A stretch of DNA of 64,000 bases from positions 620,001-684,000 of the forward strand of contig NZ_JAENJH010000001.1 of NCBI RefSeq assembly GCF_016595675.1, in the 5' to 3' direction. Every line of letters starts with the position of its first letter. Within the stretch, counting starts at the first letter, position 1. Positions 1-8,094 of the stretch are shown here, piece after piece. The notes under the pieces are model-generated. The model saw only the letters and a program-made list of their open reading frames with translations, was not told the origin of the DNA and searched no databases. This DNA comes from Prauserella cavernicola (GTDB taxonomy: Bacteria; Actinomycetota; Actinomycetes; Mycobacteriales; Pseudonocardiaceae). A program made the translations under genes and the position numbers.

Positions 1-5
1 CGCCA

Positions 6-365
6 TCAGTTCGCGCCTCCCCCGAGCACGTCGGCGATCCCGTGCGTGCGGCGGCCCGCGACGGGAGCCTCGCCCTCGACGAGCTCGTGAAGGCTCGCGA
101 CGACTCCGCCGGTGTCCTGCTCCGACTCCAGGTACCGGCGAGCCGCCTCGACCAGGCCACCGCCGTGTTCCTCCGCTGTGGCGCGCAGCGACTCCAGCCG
201 CGTCCTGGCGTCCTCGATGAAGCCGCCCCAGCACGACTGCACGTCCGCGTGCCCGTAGTCGCCACTGGGCCCCCGCCACACCAGCCCGGCGACGCGTCCG
301 GCCGTGTCGCTGATGCTGTTCGCCACCTGATTCAGCTCGTCGGGCACCGACCCGAAACCCGTCAT
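6..365 (-). CDS. WXG100/EspC-like small protein (putative type VII secretion substrate)
   Basis: This 119-residue protein has no signal peptide or membrane segment. It is predicted to be largely helical, with a W-x-G turn (LVWRGPSG, about residues 27-34) between two helical stretches and a second WGG further on. This matches the general plan of WXG100/EspC-type ESX-associated proteins. The start was placed at the ATG of MTGFGSVPDEL because the upstream extension is Arg/Cys-rich and unlike the family. The gene runs to the left window edge and its partners, usually a second WXG protein or a polymorphic toxin, would lie outside. The family assignment rests on pattern only. Confidence 0.55.
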   Translation of the reverse strand: MTGFGSVPDELNQVANSISDTAGRVAGLVWRGPSGDYGHADVQSCWGGFIEDARTRLESLRATAEEHGGGLVEAARRYLESEQDTGGVVASLHELVEGEAPVAGRRTHGIADVLGGGAN

Positions 366-684
366 ACCCCAGTCCCGTGTTTCCCAGAAGTGCCAGATTC
401 GCACCGTTCGAAACGGAAAATAACAGCGAGCCGAACAACGTGGACGCGAATTCCGGGAACGAGCAAAAAAAGGGGCACAGACCACCCCCGAGCAACCCCG
501 CTACCACCGCTTTACCACCGGATGACCACTCGCGAACCACCGCCGAACACCCACCGTCCGACCATCGCGAGAACAGCGACAATCGGCACCCGGAGAATCA
601 CCGTGAATTATTCCAAGGCATTTCTCGATCCGAGAGCACTCTGGTTCCGCGAGCCCCCACTGGCGCCGTAGCCGCCTCGTCCGG
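366..684. other. Intergenic region without recognisable gene
   Basis: Between the WXG-like gene and the riboswitch promoter there is about 320 bp with several open frames on both strands, all with proline/arginine-rich, low-complexity translations. I see no ribosome binding site leading into any of them and no conserved motif. It presumably contains the promoter of the minus-strand gene. Confidence 0.5.
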
Positions 685-690
685 TACGGT
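685..690 (+). promoter_or_regulatory. Candidate -10 box of the riboswitch transcript
   Basis: TACGGT fits the actinobacterial TANNNT -10 pattern and ends 7 nt before the first base of the riboswitch P1 stem at 698. Transcription would therefore start almost exactly at the aptamer. No convincing -35 box is visible. Confidence 0.5.
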
Positions 691-697
691 CCCGCCT

Positions 698-800
698 AGG
701 TCATGAGCGCCAGCGTCAAGCCCCGGCTCGCTGGCCGGCAACCCTCCTACCGTGGTGGGGTGCCCCGGGTGACGACCTGGTCCGCCGGACCCGGCGGACA
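698..800 (+). promoter_or_regulatory. SAM-IV-type S-adenosylmethionine riboswitch
   Basis: The 5' end AGGTCATGAGCGCCAGC, the internal CCCCGGC and CTGGCCGGCAACCCTCC, and the 3' end GGTGGGGTGCCCCGGGTGA follow the SAM-IV aptamer consensus (Rfam RF00634 family). AGGTC at 698-702 pairs with GACCT at 774-778 to close P1. A 3' flanking hairpin, TCCGCC/GGCGGA at 781-798, is where SAM-IV carries its extra P5 stem. The element lies 45 nt upstream of the Shine-Dalgarno sequence of the aminotransferase gene, so SAM binding should lower expression of that gene. The pairing was seen directly; the class is assigned from remembered consensus. Confidence 0.88.
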
Positions 801-846
801 AGCGCGGGCCCCTCGCAGGGTCCCAGGACCCGCCGAGGAGGCACCC

Positions 847-2205
847 ATGTCTGTCACGTACGCAGCTCCCGCCCTCACCACCACCACTGTCATCGCCCCG
901 CCCGCACCGGGCACCGTCGGCGACGACCTGGGAGTGCCGCTGGTGACCGGCGGCAGCATCGGCTACGCCAACCTCGACCACGCCGCGAGCGCACCGTGTT
1001 TGACCGCCGTGCGCAGGGCCGTCGACGAGTTCCTGCCCTGGTACGCGAGCGTGCACCGCGGCGCCGGCTTCGCCTCCCAGGTCTCCACGCGGATCTACGA
1101 GCGCGCCCGGCAGGCCGTTGCCGAGTTCACCGGCGCACGCACCGGCGACACCGTGGTCTTCACGCGCAACACCACCGACTCGCTCAACCTGCTCGCCCGC
1201 GCGGTGCCCAGGGACACCTCCGTGGTGCTGTTCGACACCGAGCACCACGCCGCACTGCTGCCCTGGCGGGGCAGGCACGTGCGCCGGATCCCCACGCCGC
1301 GCCACCGCGCCGAGGCGGTCGCCGCGCTCACACGCGCTCTCGCCGAGTGCCCCGAGGGCCCGAGGCTCGTGGTGGTCACCGGGGCGTCCAACGTCACCGG
1401 CGAACTGCTTCCGGTCGCCGAGCTGGCGCGGGTCGCGCACGCCGAAGGCGCGCGGATCGCCGTCGACGCCGCCCAGCTGGCCCCGCACCGCGCCGTGTCG
1501 CTGCGCGACCTGGACGCCGACTACGTCGCCATCTCCGGGCACAAGCTCTACGCGCCGTTCGGCGCCGGTGCGCTGGTCGGCAGGGCCGACTGGCTGCGCG
1601 CCGCCGAGCCCTACCTCGCGGGCGGCGGCGCCAGCAAGCTCGTCTCCGAACGCGAGGACGGCATCGGAGTGGTCTGGAACTCCGGCGCCGAGCGCCACGA
1701 GGCAGGCTCCCCCAACACACTCGGCGTATACGCGCTCGGCGTCGCGTGTTCCGAACTGTCGGCACACCGCGACCGGGTCGAGGCCCACGAGGCGGAGCTG
1801 CTGGAGCGGCTCGACACCGGGCTCGCGTGCGTGCCGGGGCTGCGCTGCCTGCGGCTGTTCGACGACGCGGACACCGAGCGGGTCGGCACGGTCAGCTTCA
1901 TCGTCGACGGCATCGAGCCCGGTCTGCTGGCCGCGGCGCTCTCAGCCGAGTACGGCATCGGCGTGCGTGATGGCGCGTTCTGCGCGCACATCGCCACGCG
2001 CAGGCTCGTCGACGCGGCAAGCGGCGAGGGGCAGCAGGCCGTGCGCGTGAGCCTCGGACTCGGCACCACCCGCGAGCACGTGGACCGGCTGGTGACCGCG
2101 CTGCACGAGCTCACCGGGCGCGGCCCGCGCTGGACCTACGGGCAGCGCGACGGCCGCTGGGTGCCGACCCCGGACCCACGGCCGCTGCCTGGTTTCCTGT
2201 CCTGA
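847..2205 (+). CDS. Class V aminotransferase / cysteine desulfurase-like PLP enzyme
   Basis: This 452-residue fold-type I PLP enzyme carries the class V lysine motif SGHKLYAPFGAG (about residues 226-237). It also has an NxTxSLN-like cofactor loop (RNTTDSLNLLAR) and DAAQLAPH, the Asp-x-Ala-Gln motif that holds the PLP pyridine nitrogen. A cysteine in VRDGAFCAH near the C-terminus lies where cysteine desulfurases carry their active-site loop cysteine. The start ATG is preceded by GAGGAGG at good spacing; an in-frame upstream ATG at 703 lies inside the riboswitch and is rejected. Control by a SAM riboswitch implies a role in sulfur amino acid metabolism, for example release or transfer of sulfur from a cysteine-like substrate. 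Isopenicillin-epimerase-like enzymes share this fold, so the substrate is open. Confidence 0.85.
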   Translation: MSVTYAAPALTTTTVIAPPAPGTVGDDLGVPLVTGGSIGYANLDHAASAPCLTAVRRAVDEFLPWYASVHRGAGFASQVSTRIYERARQAVAEFTGARTGDTVVFTRNTTDSLNLLARAVPRDTSVVLFDTEHHAALLPWRGRHVRRIPTPRHRAEAVAALTRALAECPEGPRLVVVTGASNVTGELLPVAELARVAHAEGARIAVDAAQLAPHRAVSLRDLDADYVAISGHKLYAPFGAGALVGRADWLRAAEPYLAGGGASKLVSEREDGIGVVWNSGAERHEAGSPNTLGVYALGVACSELSAHRDRVEAHEAELLERLDTGLACVPGLRCLRLFDDADTERVGTVSFIVDGIEPGLLAAALSAEYGIGVRDGAFCAHIATRRLVDAASGEGQQAVRVSLGLGTTREHVDRLVTALHELTGRGPRWTYGQRDGRWVPTPDPRPLPGFLS

Positions 2206-2215
2206 GCACCCCGAC

Positions 2216-2256
2216 ACGAGGACGAGGGGGCGGCCGGGCCGCCCCCTCGTCCTCGT
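2216..2256. terminator. Bidirectional hairpin terminator
   Basis: A perfect 20-bp inverted repeat (2216-2235 against 2237-2256) separates the convergent aminotransferase and penicillin-binding protein genes. The stem contains GAGGGGGCGGCC and its complement. Because the repeat is symmetrical it can end transcription from both sides. There is no U-tract, as is common in high-GC actinomycetes. Confidence 0.85.
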
Positions 2257-2265
2257 CACCTCACG

Positions 2266-4422
2266 TCAGTTGACGCGTTCGTACCTCGGATCGCTCGGCG
2301 GCAGCGGCAGCTTCTCCTGCCCCTCGAGGATCTTGGTCATCGCGCCGAACCACGTCCGGGCAGGCGTCTTGCCACCGAACATGTTCCCGCTCTCGCCGCC
2401 GACGGCACTGACGTTGCCCGGACCGGCGTCGTAGAGACCACCGTTGGGCAAATCGGGCCGGAACACCATCGCCGCGCCCGCCATCTGCGGGGTCGCGCCG
2501 AGGAACGCCGCCGAACCGTTGGTCTGCGTGGTGCCCGTCTTGCCGATCATCGGACGGTCCCAGCCGACGTCGGCCGCCGCCGCGGCCGCGGTTCCGCCCG
2601 GCAGGTCGTCCTTGCTCATGCCCACGGCCAGCGTGTTGGCGAGACCCTCCGGCACCGCCTGCTCGCACGGCTGCTCCTCCTGCAGCCCCACCGGCGTGCC
2701 GTCGCGGTCGGTGATCTCCGCGATCGGCGTCGGCGGGCACCAGACGCCACCGCTCATGATCGTCGCGGCGACGTTGGCGAGTTCCAGACCGCTCGTCGGG
2801 CTCACGCCGAGGGTGAAGGCGCCCTTGCCGGGAGAGTTCTCGCTCGGGCCGAAGAACTCCTTCTGGTTCTGCCTGACCTGGATACTCTCGGCGTCGGGGT
2901 CGACCGGGCCGCCGTTGGCGGCGTTGGACGCCATGGTCTTGCGCAGGCCCAGCCTGCTGGCCATGTCGACCACGGCCTTCATCCCGGCCTGCTCCTCCAG
3001 GATCACGAACGCGGTGTTGGGCGAGGTCTGCAGCGCCGTCTGCAACGACATGGTGCCGCTGCCGCCCTCGCTCGCGTTGGTGAGGCAGTAGCCGCGCGTG
3101 TACGGCGCGATGAACGGACACGGCTCCGGACTGCCGGAGAACACCCGGGACACGTACGAACTCGGCGACTGCACCGTGTCGTAGATCCCGACCTTGCCCT
3201 GGTCCATCGCCGCCGCCGCGGTGAAGACCTTGTAGCTCGACCCGGCGCCGGTCACGTTGGCGACATCGGAGGGCAGCGCGTACTCGGTCTGCCCCGCCGT
3301 GGCGTCGGGCCCGTAGTCCCGGTTGGCGGCCAGTGCCACCACCTCGTGCCGGTCCTTGCCCGGCTTCACCAGAGACAACGTGTTGGCGACGTTCTCCTCC
3401 ATCTTGCCGACCTGCTCCTCGGCGGACTGCTTGGCGAGATGGTTGGCGTTGCGGTCCAACGTGGTGCGGATGGTGTAACCGCCCGTGTAGAGCTGGTCCT
3501 CGGTCATGCCGTGCTCGAGCAGGTAGTCCTCGACGTACTGGCAGAAGAACCCGTGCTCGGGACCCGCGCCGACGCAGTTGGCGGCGGGCTTCTCCGGCCC
3601 GTCGGGCACGACGCCCAGCGGCTCGCCCTTGATGCGCTCGGCATCCTCCTCGGACACCTTCCGGTTCTCCACCATCTTGTCCAGCACGAAGTTGCGCCGT
3701 TCGGTGGCCTTCTCCGGGTTGTTCCACGGGTCGTACACCACGGGGTTGTTGACCATGCCGGCCAGCAGTGCGCCCTGCGCGACGGTGAGCTTGTCGGGCG
3801 TCGTGCCGAAGTAGGCCTGCGCGGCCCCGCCGACGCCGTAGATCTGGCGGGAGAACTCGACGACGTTGAGGTAGCCGGCGAGGATCTCCTCCTTGCTCAT
3901 CTTCGTCTCGAGATTGATCGCGACCCGCGCCTCCTTGAGCTTGCGCGCGATCGTCGCCTCCTGCGCCCGCTGCTGGCCCAGGTCGTCGTTCCGGTAGGTG
4001 ACGTTGATCAGGTAGTTCTTGACGTACTGCTGCGTCAGCGTCGAGGCGCCCTGCGTGTCACCGCCGGAGGTGTTGCTGATCGCCGCGCGCAGCGTGCCCT
4101 TCCAGTCCACCCCGTGGTGCTCGTAGAAGCGGCGGTCCTCCACCGAGATCAGCGCCCACTTCATCGCCTCGGAGATCTGGTCGGGCGCGGCCGGCACGCG
4201 ATACTGGCTGTAGAGCGTCGCGATCGGCGCACCCTCACGGTCGGTGACCGTGGTGACCATCGGCGGCGGATCGTCGGCCAACTCGGCGGACATGTCCTCC
4301 ACGGTGTCGCTCGCCTCGTTGGAGATCACGCCCGCGGCGCCCACAACGGGAAACAGGATCCCCGCCACGAGCACACCGGCAAGCAGGCAGAGACCGAGCA
4401 TCTTGAACAGGCCGTCCCTCAT
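2266..4422 (-). CDS. Bifunctional class A penicillin-binding protein (transglycosylase/transpeptidase)
   Basis: The 718-residue protein has an N-terminal transmembrane anchor (about residues 7-31). A GT51 glycosyltransferase domain follows, with the catalytic Glu in EDRRFYEHHG (E96), TLTQQYVKN and the AYFG motif. The C-terminal transpeptidase domain has the three penicillin-binding motifs SSYK (S395, K398), SPN (467-469) and KTG (628-630). It polymerises lipid II and cross-links peptidoglycan outside the membrane. No PASTA domain follows, so it resembles PonA1-type rather than PASTA-bearing PonA2-type proteins. The start MRDGLFK was chosen because the anchor begins directly after it; in-frame upstream starts (4482, 4581) would add an Arg-rich tail. 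Confidence 0.93.
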   Translation of the reverse strand: MRDGLFKMLGLCLLAGVLVAGILFPVVGAAGVISNEASDTVEDMSAELADDPPPMVTTVTDREGAPIATLYSQYRVPAAPDQISEAMKWALISVEDRRFYEHHGVDWKGTLRAAISNTSGGDTQGASTLTQQYVKNYLINVTYRNDDLGQQRAQEATIARKLKEARVAINLETKMSKEEILAGYLNVVEFSRQIYGVGGAAQAYFGTTPDKLTVAQGALLAGMVNNPVVYDPWNNPEKATERRNFVLDKMVENRKVSEEDAERIKGEPLGVVPDGPEKPAANCVGAGPEHGFFCQYVEDYLLEHGMTEDQLYTGGYTIRTTLDRNANHLAKQSAEEQVGKMEENVANTLSLVKPGKDRHEVVALAANRDYGPDATAGQTEYALPSDVANVTGAGSSYKVFTAAAAMDQGKVGIYDTVQSPSSYVSRVFSGSPEPCPFIAPYTRGYCLTNASEGGSGTMSLQTALQTSPNTAFVILEEQAGMKAVVDMASRLGLRKTMASNAANGGPVDPDAESIQVRQNQKEFFGPSENSPGKGAFTLGVSPTSGLELANVAATIMSGGVWCPPTPIAEITDRDGTPVGLQEEQPCEQAVPEGLANTLAVGMSKDDLPGGTAAAAAADVGWDRPMIGKTGTTQTNGSAAFLGATPQMAGAAMVFRPDLPNGGLYDAGPGNVSAVGGESGNMFGGKTPARTWFGAMTKILEGQEKLPLPPSDPRYERVN

Positions 4423-4645
4423 ACGCACGCGGGCAAGACTACGCAAGGTCGGGTTTGCTCCCGGTGATCCCCTGACCTCCATGCGGCACGGACGGGTGAG
4501 GTAGCGCCGTGGCGAGCGCGAACGCGGCCCCCGGCGGCGCGCCCCGGCGTGTCGCGACGGGGCCGGACACCCGCTGTTCATCCGAGCCCGGTTGACTGCG
4601 CGTCACCGGCAGTGCCCATTCTGCCCAGAACCGAAAGGACCGCCC

Positions 4646-4918
4646 GTGGCCGACGCACCACGCGACATCGAGCGCTTCTACTCCACCGGTGAGGTCGTGG
4701 CGAAGCTGCGCCGCCTCGCCGACGCGCTGGAGACCGAGACGCCGTTCCGGATCCAGATCGCGGGTGAGCGCATCCGCGTGCCCGCGCGCGCCGAGTTCTC
4801 CATCGAGCACGAGCGCGGCGACGGCGAGGAGGAGATCGAGTTCCAGCTCAAGTGGAAGCTCGCCGACAGCGACGGTGACAGTGACGACGACTCCGACGGC
4901 GAGTCGCCGGTCGTCTAG
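4646..4918 (+). CDS. amphi-Trp domain-containing protein
   Basis: This small acidic 90-residue protein contains one amphi-Trp domain: an N-terminal helix (TGEVVAKLRRLADALE), a beta hairpin with a basic strand (FRIQIAGERIRVP), and the closing EEIEFQLKWKL strand carrying the conserved Trp. The tail is Asp/Glu/Ser-rich. The GTG start is preceded by AAAGGAC five nt upstream; an upstream ATG at 4592 lacks a binding site and adds a Cys-rich extension. The molecular role of the family is unknown. Confidence 0.8.
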   Translation: MADAPRDIERFYSTGEVVAKLRRLADALETETPFRIQIAGERIRVPARAEFSIEHERGDGEEEIEFQLKWKLADSDGDSDDDSDGESPVV

Positions 4919-4925
4919 ACCGCTC

Positions 4926-4965
4926 GGTCCGGTCTCCCGGTTGAGTCGCGCCGGGAGACCGGACC
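4926..4965 (+). terminator. Hairpin terminator after the amphi-Trp gene
   Basis: GGTCCGGTCTCCCGG (4926-4940) is exactly complementary to 4951-4965, giving a 15-bp stem with a 10-nt loop that begins 8 nt after the stop codon. It insulates the small gene from the strong promoter that follows. Confidence 0.8.
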
Positions 4966-4978
4966 ATCACCCACCGCA

Positions 4979-5044
4979 TAGGTTTAACCAATTGCTTGAC
5001 GGCCTGGTGCGGCGAGGCTACGGTTCCCGCATTGGTCAAACCAA
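4979..5044 (+). promoter_or_regulatory. Promoter with two GntR-type operators
   Basis: TTGACG (4996-5001), a 17-nt spacer and TACGGT (5019-5024) form a near-consensus housekeeping promoter. Two copies of a TTGGT-N3-ACCAA-like palindrome flank it: TAGGTTTAACCAA at 4979-4991 (one mismatch) and the perfect TTGGTCAAACCAA at 5032-5044. Their starts are 53 bp apart, about five helical turns. TGGT/ACCA arms are typical of FadR-type GntR operators, and the regulator gene is the first gene downstream. The layout indicates autoregulation, possibly by looping, with release by a pathway intermediate. Confidence 0.8.
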
Positions 5045-5065
5045 ACCTACACGGAGGTGGGTTTC

Positions 5066-5764
5066 TTGGGCGTGGACCTGTCCTACCTGGTCCGCAGCCT
5101 CGCCGAGCAGGCGACTCCCGAGCCGGACACCGGCCGGTTGCGCCTGCCCACGGAACGCGAGCTCGTGACGTCACTGGAGATCAGCAGGGGAACGCTGCGG
5201 GAACAGCTGTCGATGCTGGAGATGCTCGGCTTCCTCGACCGCACGCAGGGCCGGGGCTCCTACCTCGGCACCCCCGACGCGAGCTTCTTCCAGCTCTACT
5301 TCGACCTCTCCAGCCAGCTGGAGCACCTGAGCTCCACCCAGTTCCGCTCCGCCCGCGAGATGCTGGAGATCTCCGTCGCCGAGGCCACGGCCCGGCAGGC
5401 GACCGCCGACGACGTGGACGACCTCCGCGCTCTCGTCGACGAGATGGTGGGCGCGAGCGCCGCCGGTGACGACGACCGGGCACTCGAGGCCGACCTCGAG
5501 TTCCACCGCCGTCTCTTCCACATCGTCGACAACCCCATCTTCAGTCTGCTGCACGACGGGCTCTCGCACGTCCTGCGCAGTGAAGTGGTGGACCGGCGCC
5601 GCACCGCGGTCGAGCGCGAACCGCTCACCGAGGGCAAGACCCGCGTGATCGACACCGTCCACTACGGAATCGTCGAGGCCGTCGGGGAACGCGACGGCGA
5701 AGGCGCGCGGGTGGCGATGCGCCGCCACTTCGACGTCTGGTCCTCGCTCACCGGCACCACCTGA
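5066..5764 (+). CDS. FadR-subfamily GntR transcriptional regulator
   Basis: The 232-residue protein has an N-terminal winged helix (LPTERELVTSLEISRGTLREQ, then the GRGSYL wing) and an all-helical FCD effector domain from about residue 85. The FCD domain includes an EFHRRLFH metal/effector-binding segment and a late conserved His (RRHFDVW). The TTG start at 5066 sits 8 nt after GGAGG (5053-5057). GTG at 5057 overlaps the binding site, and GTG at 5072 is also possible. It heads a run of same-strand genes (dehydrogenase, transporter, split transketolase) and is the likely owner of the two flanking palindromes. The inducer is probably a small sugar acid, by inference. Confidence 0.85.
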   Translation: MGVDLSYLVRSLAEQATPEPDTGRLRLPTERELVTSLEISRGTLREQLSMLEMLGFLDRTQGRGSYLGTPDASFFQLYFDLSSQLEHLSSTQFRSAREMLEISVAEATARQATADDVDDLRALVDEMVGASAAGDDDRALEADLEFHRRLFHIVDNPIFSLLHDGLSHVLRSEVVDRRRTAVEREPLTEGKTRVIDTVHYGIVEAVGERDGEGARVAMRRHFDVWSSLTGTT

Positions 5765-5870
5765 CGCGCACCCCTCGACAACTTCCGGTCACTTCCCCAC
5801 GCCCGCTCGCGGTCGCGAGCGCAGTGTCGATACCCCCTACCCGAATACCGTGTCATCCAGGAGGACATCC

Positions 5871-6764
5871 ATGAGCGAACCCGCCGTCGTGTTCGTCGGC
5901 GCCGGGGCGATCGGCAGGCCTATGGTGAGCCGCGTGGCCGCCGCTGGCCACGCCGTCGTCGCCGTCGACCCGGTGCCCTCGGCCCGCGACTGGGCCGCCC
6001 AGCAGGGCATCCCCGCCGCCGCGAGCATCACCGACGCGCCCCGGGCCGACACGGTCGTCGTGATGGTCGCGACGCCGGAGCAGCTCGGCACCCTCGTCGA
6101 CGAGGCGCTCACCGGCGACGTCGCCGGCGTGCGCTGGATCGTCATGAGCACCGTCGGACCGGACGCGGTCCGCGCCCAGGCCGCCCGGCTCAGCGCCGCG
6201 GGCGCCCGTGTGCTCGACGTGCCCGTCACCGGCGGCGTCGCCAGGGCGCGTACCGGCGAGCTGACGCTGTTCGCCGCGGGCCCCGCGGCCGAGCTCGACG
6301 CCGCACGGCCGGTGCTCGACTGCTTCGGCACCGTGCGCCCGGTGGGCGCCGAGGTCGGCGACGGCCAGGCGATCAAGGTCGTCAACCAGCACCTGTGCTC
6401 GGTGCACATCGTCGCCGCCGCGGAGGCACTCGCGCTGGCGGGCAGCCTCGGCCTCGACCGCGAGCAGGTGCTCTCACTCGTCGAACAGGGCGCCGCAGGC
6501 TCGTGGATGCTGTCCGACCGCGGCCCGCGCATGCTCGAGGGCACCGACGTGGAGGTCACCAGCACCATCGGCATCTTCGTCAAGGACAGCGCGCTGGTCG
6601 CCACCGCGGCCGGTGCCGCGGGCGCCGACACTCCCCTGCTCGGCCTCGCCCGCGAGCGCTACGACCGCGCCGCGGCCGCCGGGCTCGCCCAGCGCGACGA
6701 CTCGCGCGTCATCGAGACCTACCCCGAACCAGCTTCCGGACTTGCGCGGAGGAACAACGCATGA
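5871..6764 (+). CDS. 3-hydroxyisobutyrate/L-threonate dehydrogenase-family NAD(P)-dependent oxidoreductase
   Basis: The 297-residue protein shows the Rossmann motif FVGAGAIGRPM at the N-terminus. It also has the substrate loop DVPVTGGVARARTGELT (the DxPVxGG signature of beta-hydroxyacid dehydrogenases) and the catalytic GDGQAIKVVNQ segment with Lys169. Members oxidise 3-hydroxyisobutyrate, tartronate semialdehyde or L-threonate. Next to a GntR regulator, a transporter and a transketolase, a sugar-acid substrate such as a tetronate is likeliest. The ATG start has AGGAGGA upstream. The gene overlaps the transporter start by four bases (ATGA), indicating translational coupling. A GCTCGCG/CGCGAGC hairpin (5804-5820) lies in the leader and may be an attenuator. 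Confidence 0.82.
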   Translation: MSEPAVVFVGAGAIGRPMVSRVAAAGHAVVAVDPVPSARDWAAQQGIPAAASITDAPRADTVVVMVATPEQLGTLVDEALTGDVAGVRWIVMSTVGPDAVRAQAARLSAAGARVLDVPVTGGVARARTGELTLFAAGPAAELDAARPVLDCFGTVRPVGAEVGDGQAIKVVNQHLCSVHIVAAAEALALAGSLGLDREQVLSLVEQGAAGSWMLSDRGPRMLEGTDVEVTSTIGIFVKDSALVATAAGAAGADTPLLGLARERYDRAAAAGLAQRDDSRVIETYPEPASGLARRNNA

Positions 6765-8077
6765 CCACCACCCCCGCGGCGCGGCGGGACAACCCCGCCA
6801 AGGTGTCCACGGCGTCGATGATCGGCACCGCGGTGGAGAGCTACGACTTCTTCATCTACGGCACCGCCTCGGCCGCCTACTTCGGCAACGTCTTCTTCCA
6901 CTCCGAGAACGACCTCGTCGGCGTGCTGGCCTCGTTCGCCACGCTCGCCGTCGGCTTCTTCTTCCGCCCGCTCGGCGGCTACCTCGCCGGGCACTACGGC
7001 GACCGCCTCGGCCGCAAGAAGGTCCTGCTGTGGTCGCTGGTGATCATGGGGATCGGCACTGTCCTCATCGGAGCGCTGCCCACCTACGACCAGACGGGCA
7101 TCCTCGCCCCGATCCTGTTGATCCTGCTGCGCATCCTGCAGGGCATCGGGTTCGGCGCGGAGTGGGGCGGCGCCGTGCTCATGGCGGTGGAGCACTCCCC
7201 CGAGCGCAAACGCGGGTTCTACGGCTCCGTGCCCCAGATCGGCATCCCGGCGGGCCTGCTGCTGGCCAACGGCGCGTTCCTGCTGTCGGAGGCGCTGTTC
7301 GACGGTGACTGGGCCTGGCGCATGCCGTTCCTGTTCTCGATCGTCATGATCGGGGCCGGCATGTTCATCCGCATGCGGATCTCGGAGTCGCCCGAGTTCA
7401 CCGACATGAAGGAGCGCAACGAGATCCGCAAGGCTCCCGCGCTCGACGTGATCCGCCGCGACTGGCGGATCATCCTCCGCATCATGACGCTGCGGCTCGC
7501 CGAGACCGGCGGCTACTACGTGACCACCAGCTTCCTGCTGTCCTATGTGGTGCTCGCGTCGCTCACCGACAAGGAGAGCGTGCTGATCGGCACCATGGTC
7601 GGCTCGGCGCTCGGACTCGGCAGCCACCTGCTCTTCGGCGCGCTGTCCGACCGGATCGGCCGCAAACCGGTGTTCTACCTGGGTTCGGTCTTCACCATCG
7701 CGTTCGGCATCCCGATGTTCCTCATGGTCAACACCGGGGCGCTGATCATGGTGATCGTCGCCGTCGCGCTCGGCCTGCTGCTCTCGCACGACCCGATCTT
7801 CGCCGTCGAGTCGTCGTGGTTCTCCGAGCAGTTCCCCCGCGACGTGCGCTCGTCCGGGATCTCGCTCGGCTACAACGGAGCCTCGATGGTCGCCGGCCTG
7901 CTGCCGTTCCTGGCCACCGCGCTGTACGGCTGGATCGGCTGGATGGGCCCCGCCCTGCTGTTCGTCCTGCTCGGCGTCGTCTCCACCGCCGCGGCCGCCG
8001 TGACCCCGGAGACCGCCCCGGTCAAGACACAGGCCACACCGCCGCGGCCCCGCACGCCCGCCGCGGCCACCCGCTGA
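6761..8077 (+). CDS. MFS transporter, metabolite:H+ symporter (MHS) family
   Basis: This 438-residue membrane protein has about twelve hydrophobic segments. It carries the MHS signature VESYDFFIYG near the first helix, the loop 2-3 motif GHYGDRLGRKK, and a second copy, GALSDRIGRKP, halfway. Relatives (ShiA, KgtP, ProP and others) import dicarboxylates, shikimate or other polar acids by proton symport. Its start overlaps the dehydrogenase stop, and it is followed 17 nt later by the split transketolase. It therefore probably imports the substrate of this operon. Confidence 0.88.
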   Translation: MTTTPAARRDNPAKVSTASMIGTAVESYDFFIYGTASAAYFGNVFFHSENDLVGVLASFATLAVGFFFRPLGGYLAGHYGDRLGRKKVLLWSLVIMGIGTVLIGALPTYDQTGILAPILLILLRILQGIGFGAEWGGAVLMAVEHSPERKRGFYGSVPQIGIPAGLLLANGAFLLSEALFDGDWAWRMPFLFSIVMIGAGMFIRMRISESPEFTDMKERNEIRKAPALDVIRRDWRIILRIMTLRLAETGGYYVTTSFLLSYVVLASLTDKESVLIGTMVGSALGLGSHLLFGALSDRIGRKPVFYLGSVFTIAFGIPMFLMVNTGALIMVIVAVALGLLLSHDPIFAVESSWFSEQFPRDVRSSGISLGYNGASMVAGLLPFLATALYGWIGWMGPALLFVLLGVVSTAAAAVTPETAPVKTQATPPRPRTPAAATR

Positions 8078-8094
8078 AAGGAAGTCCCGACACG

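Noticed and set aside
703-846. Upstream start of the aminotransferase at ATG 703
   Set aside because: This ATG lies inside the riboswitch P1 region and lacks a ribosome binding site, whereas ATG 847 has GAGGAGG at proper spacing.
598-1788. Long open frame antisense to the class V aminotransferase gene
   Set aside because: Its translation is Gly/Arg/Ala-rich without family motifs, and it lies over a gene with clear PLP signatures. It is an effect of high GC codon bias.
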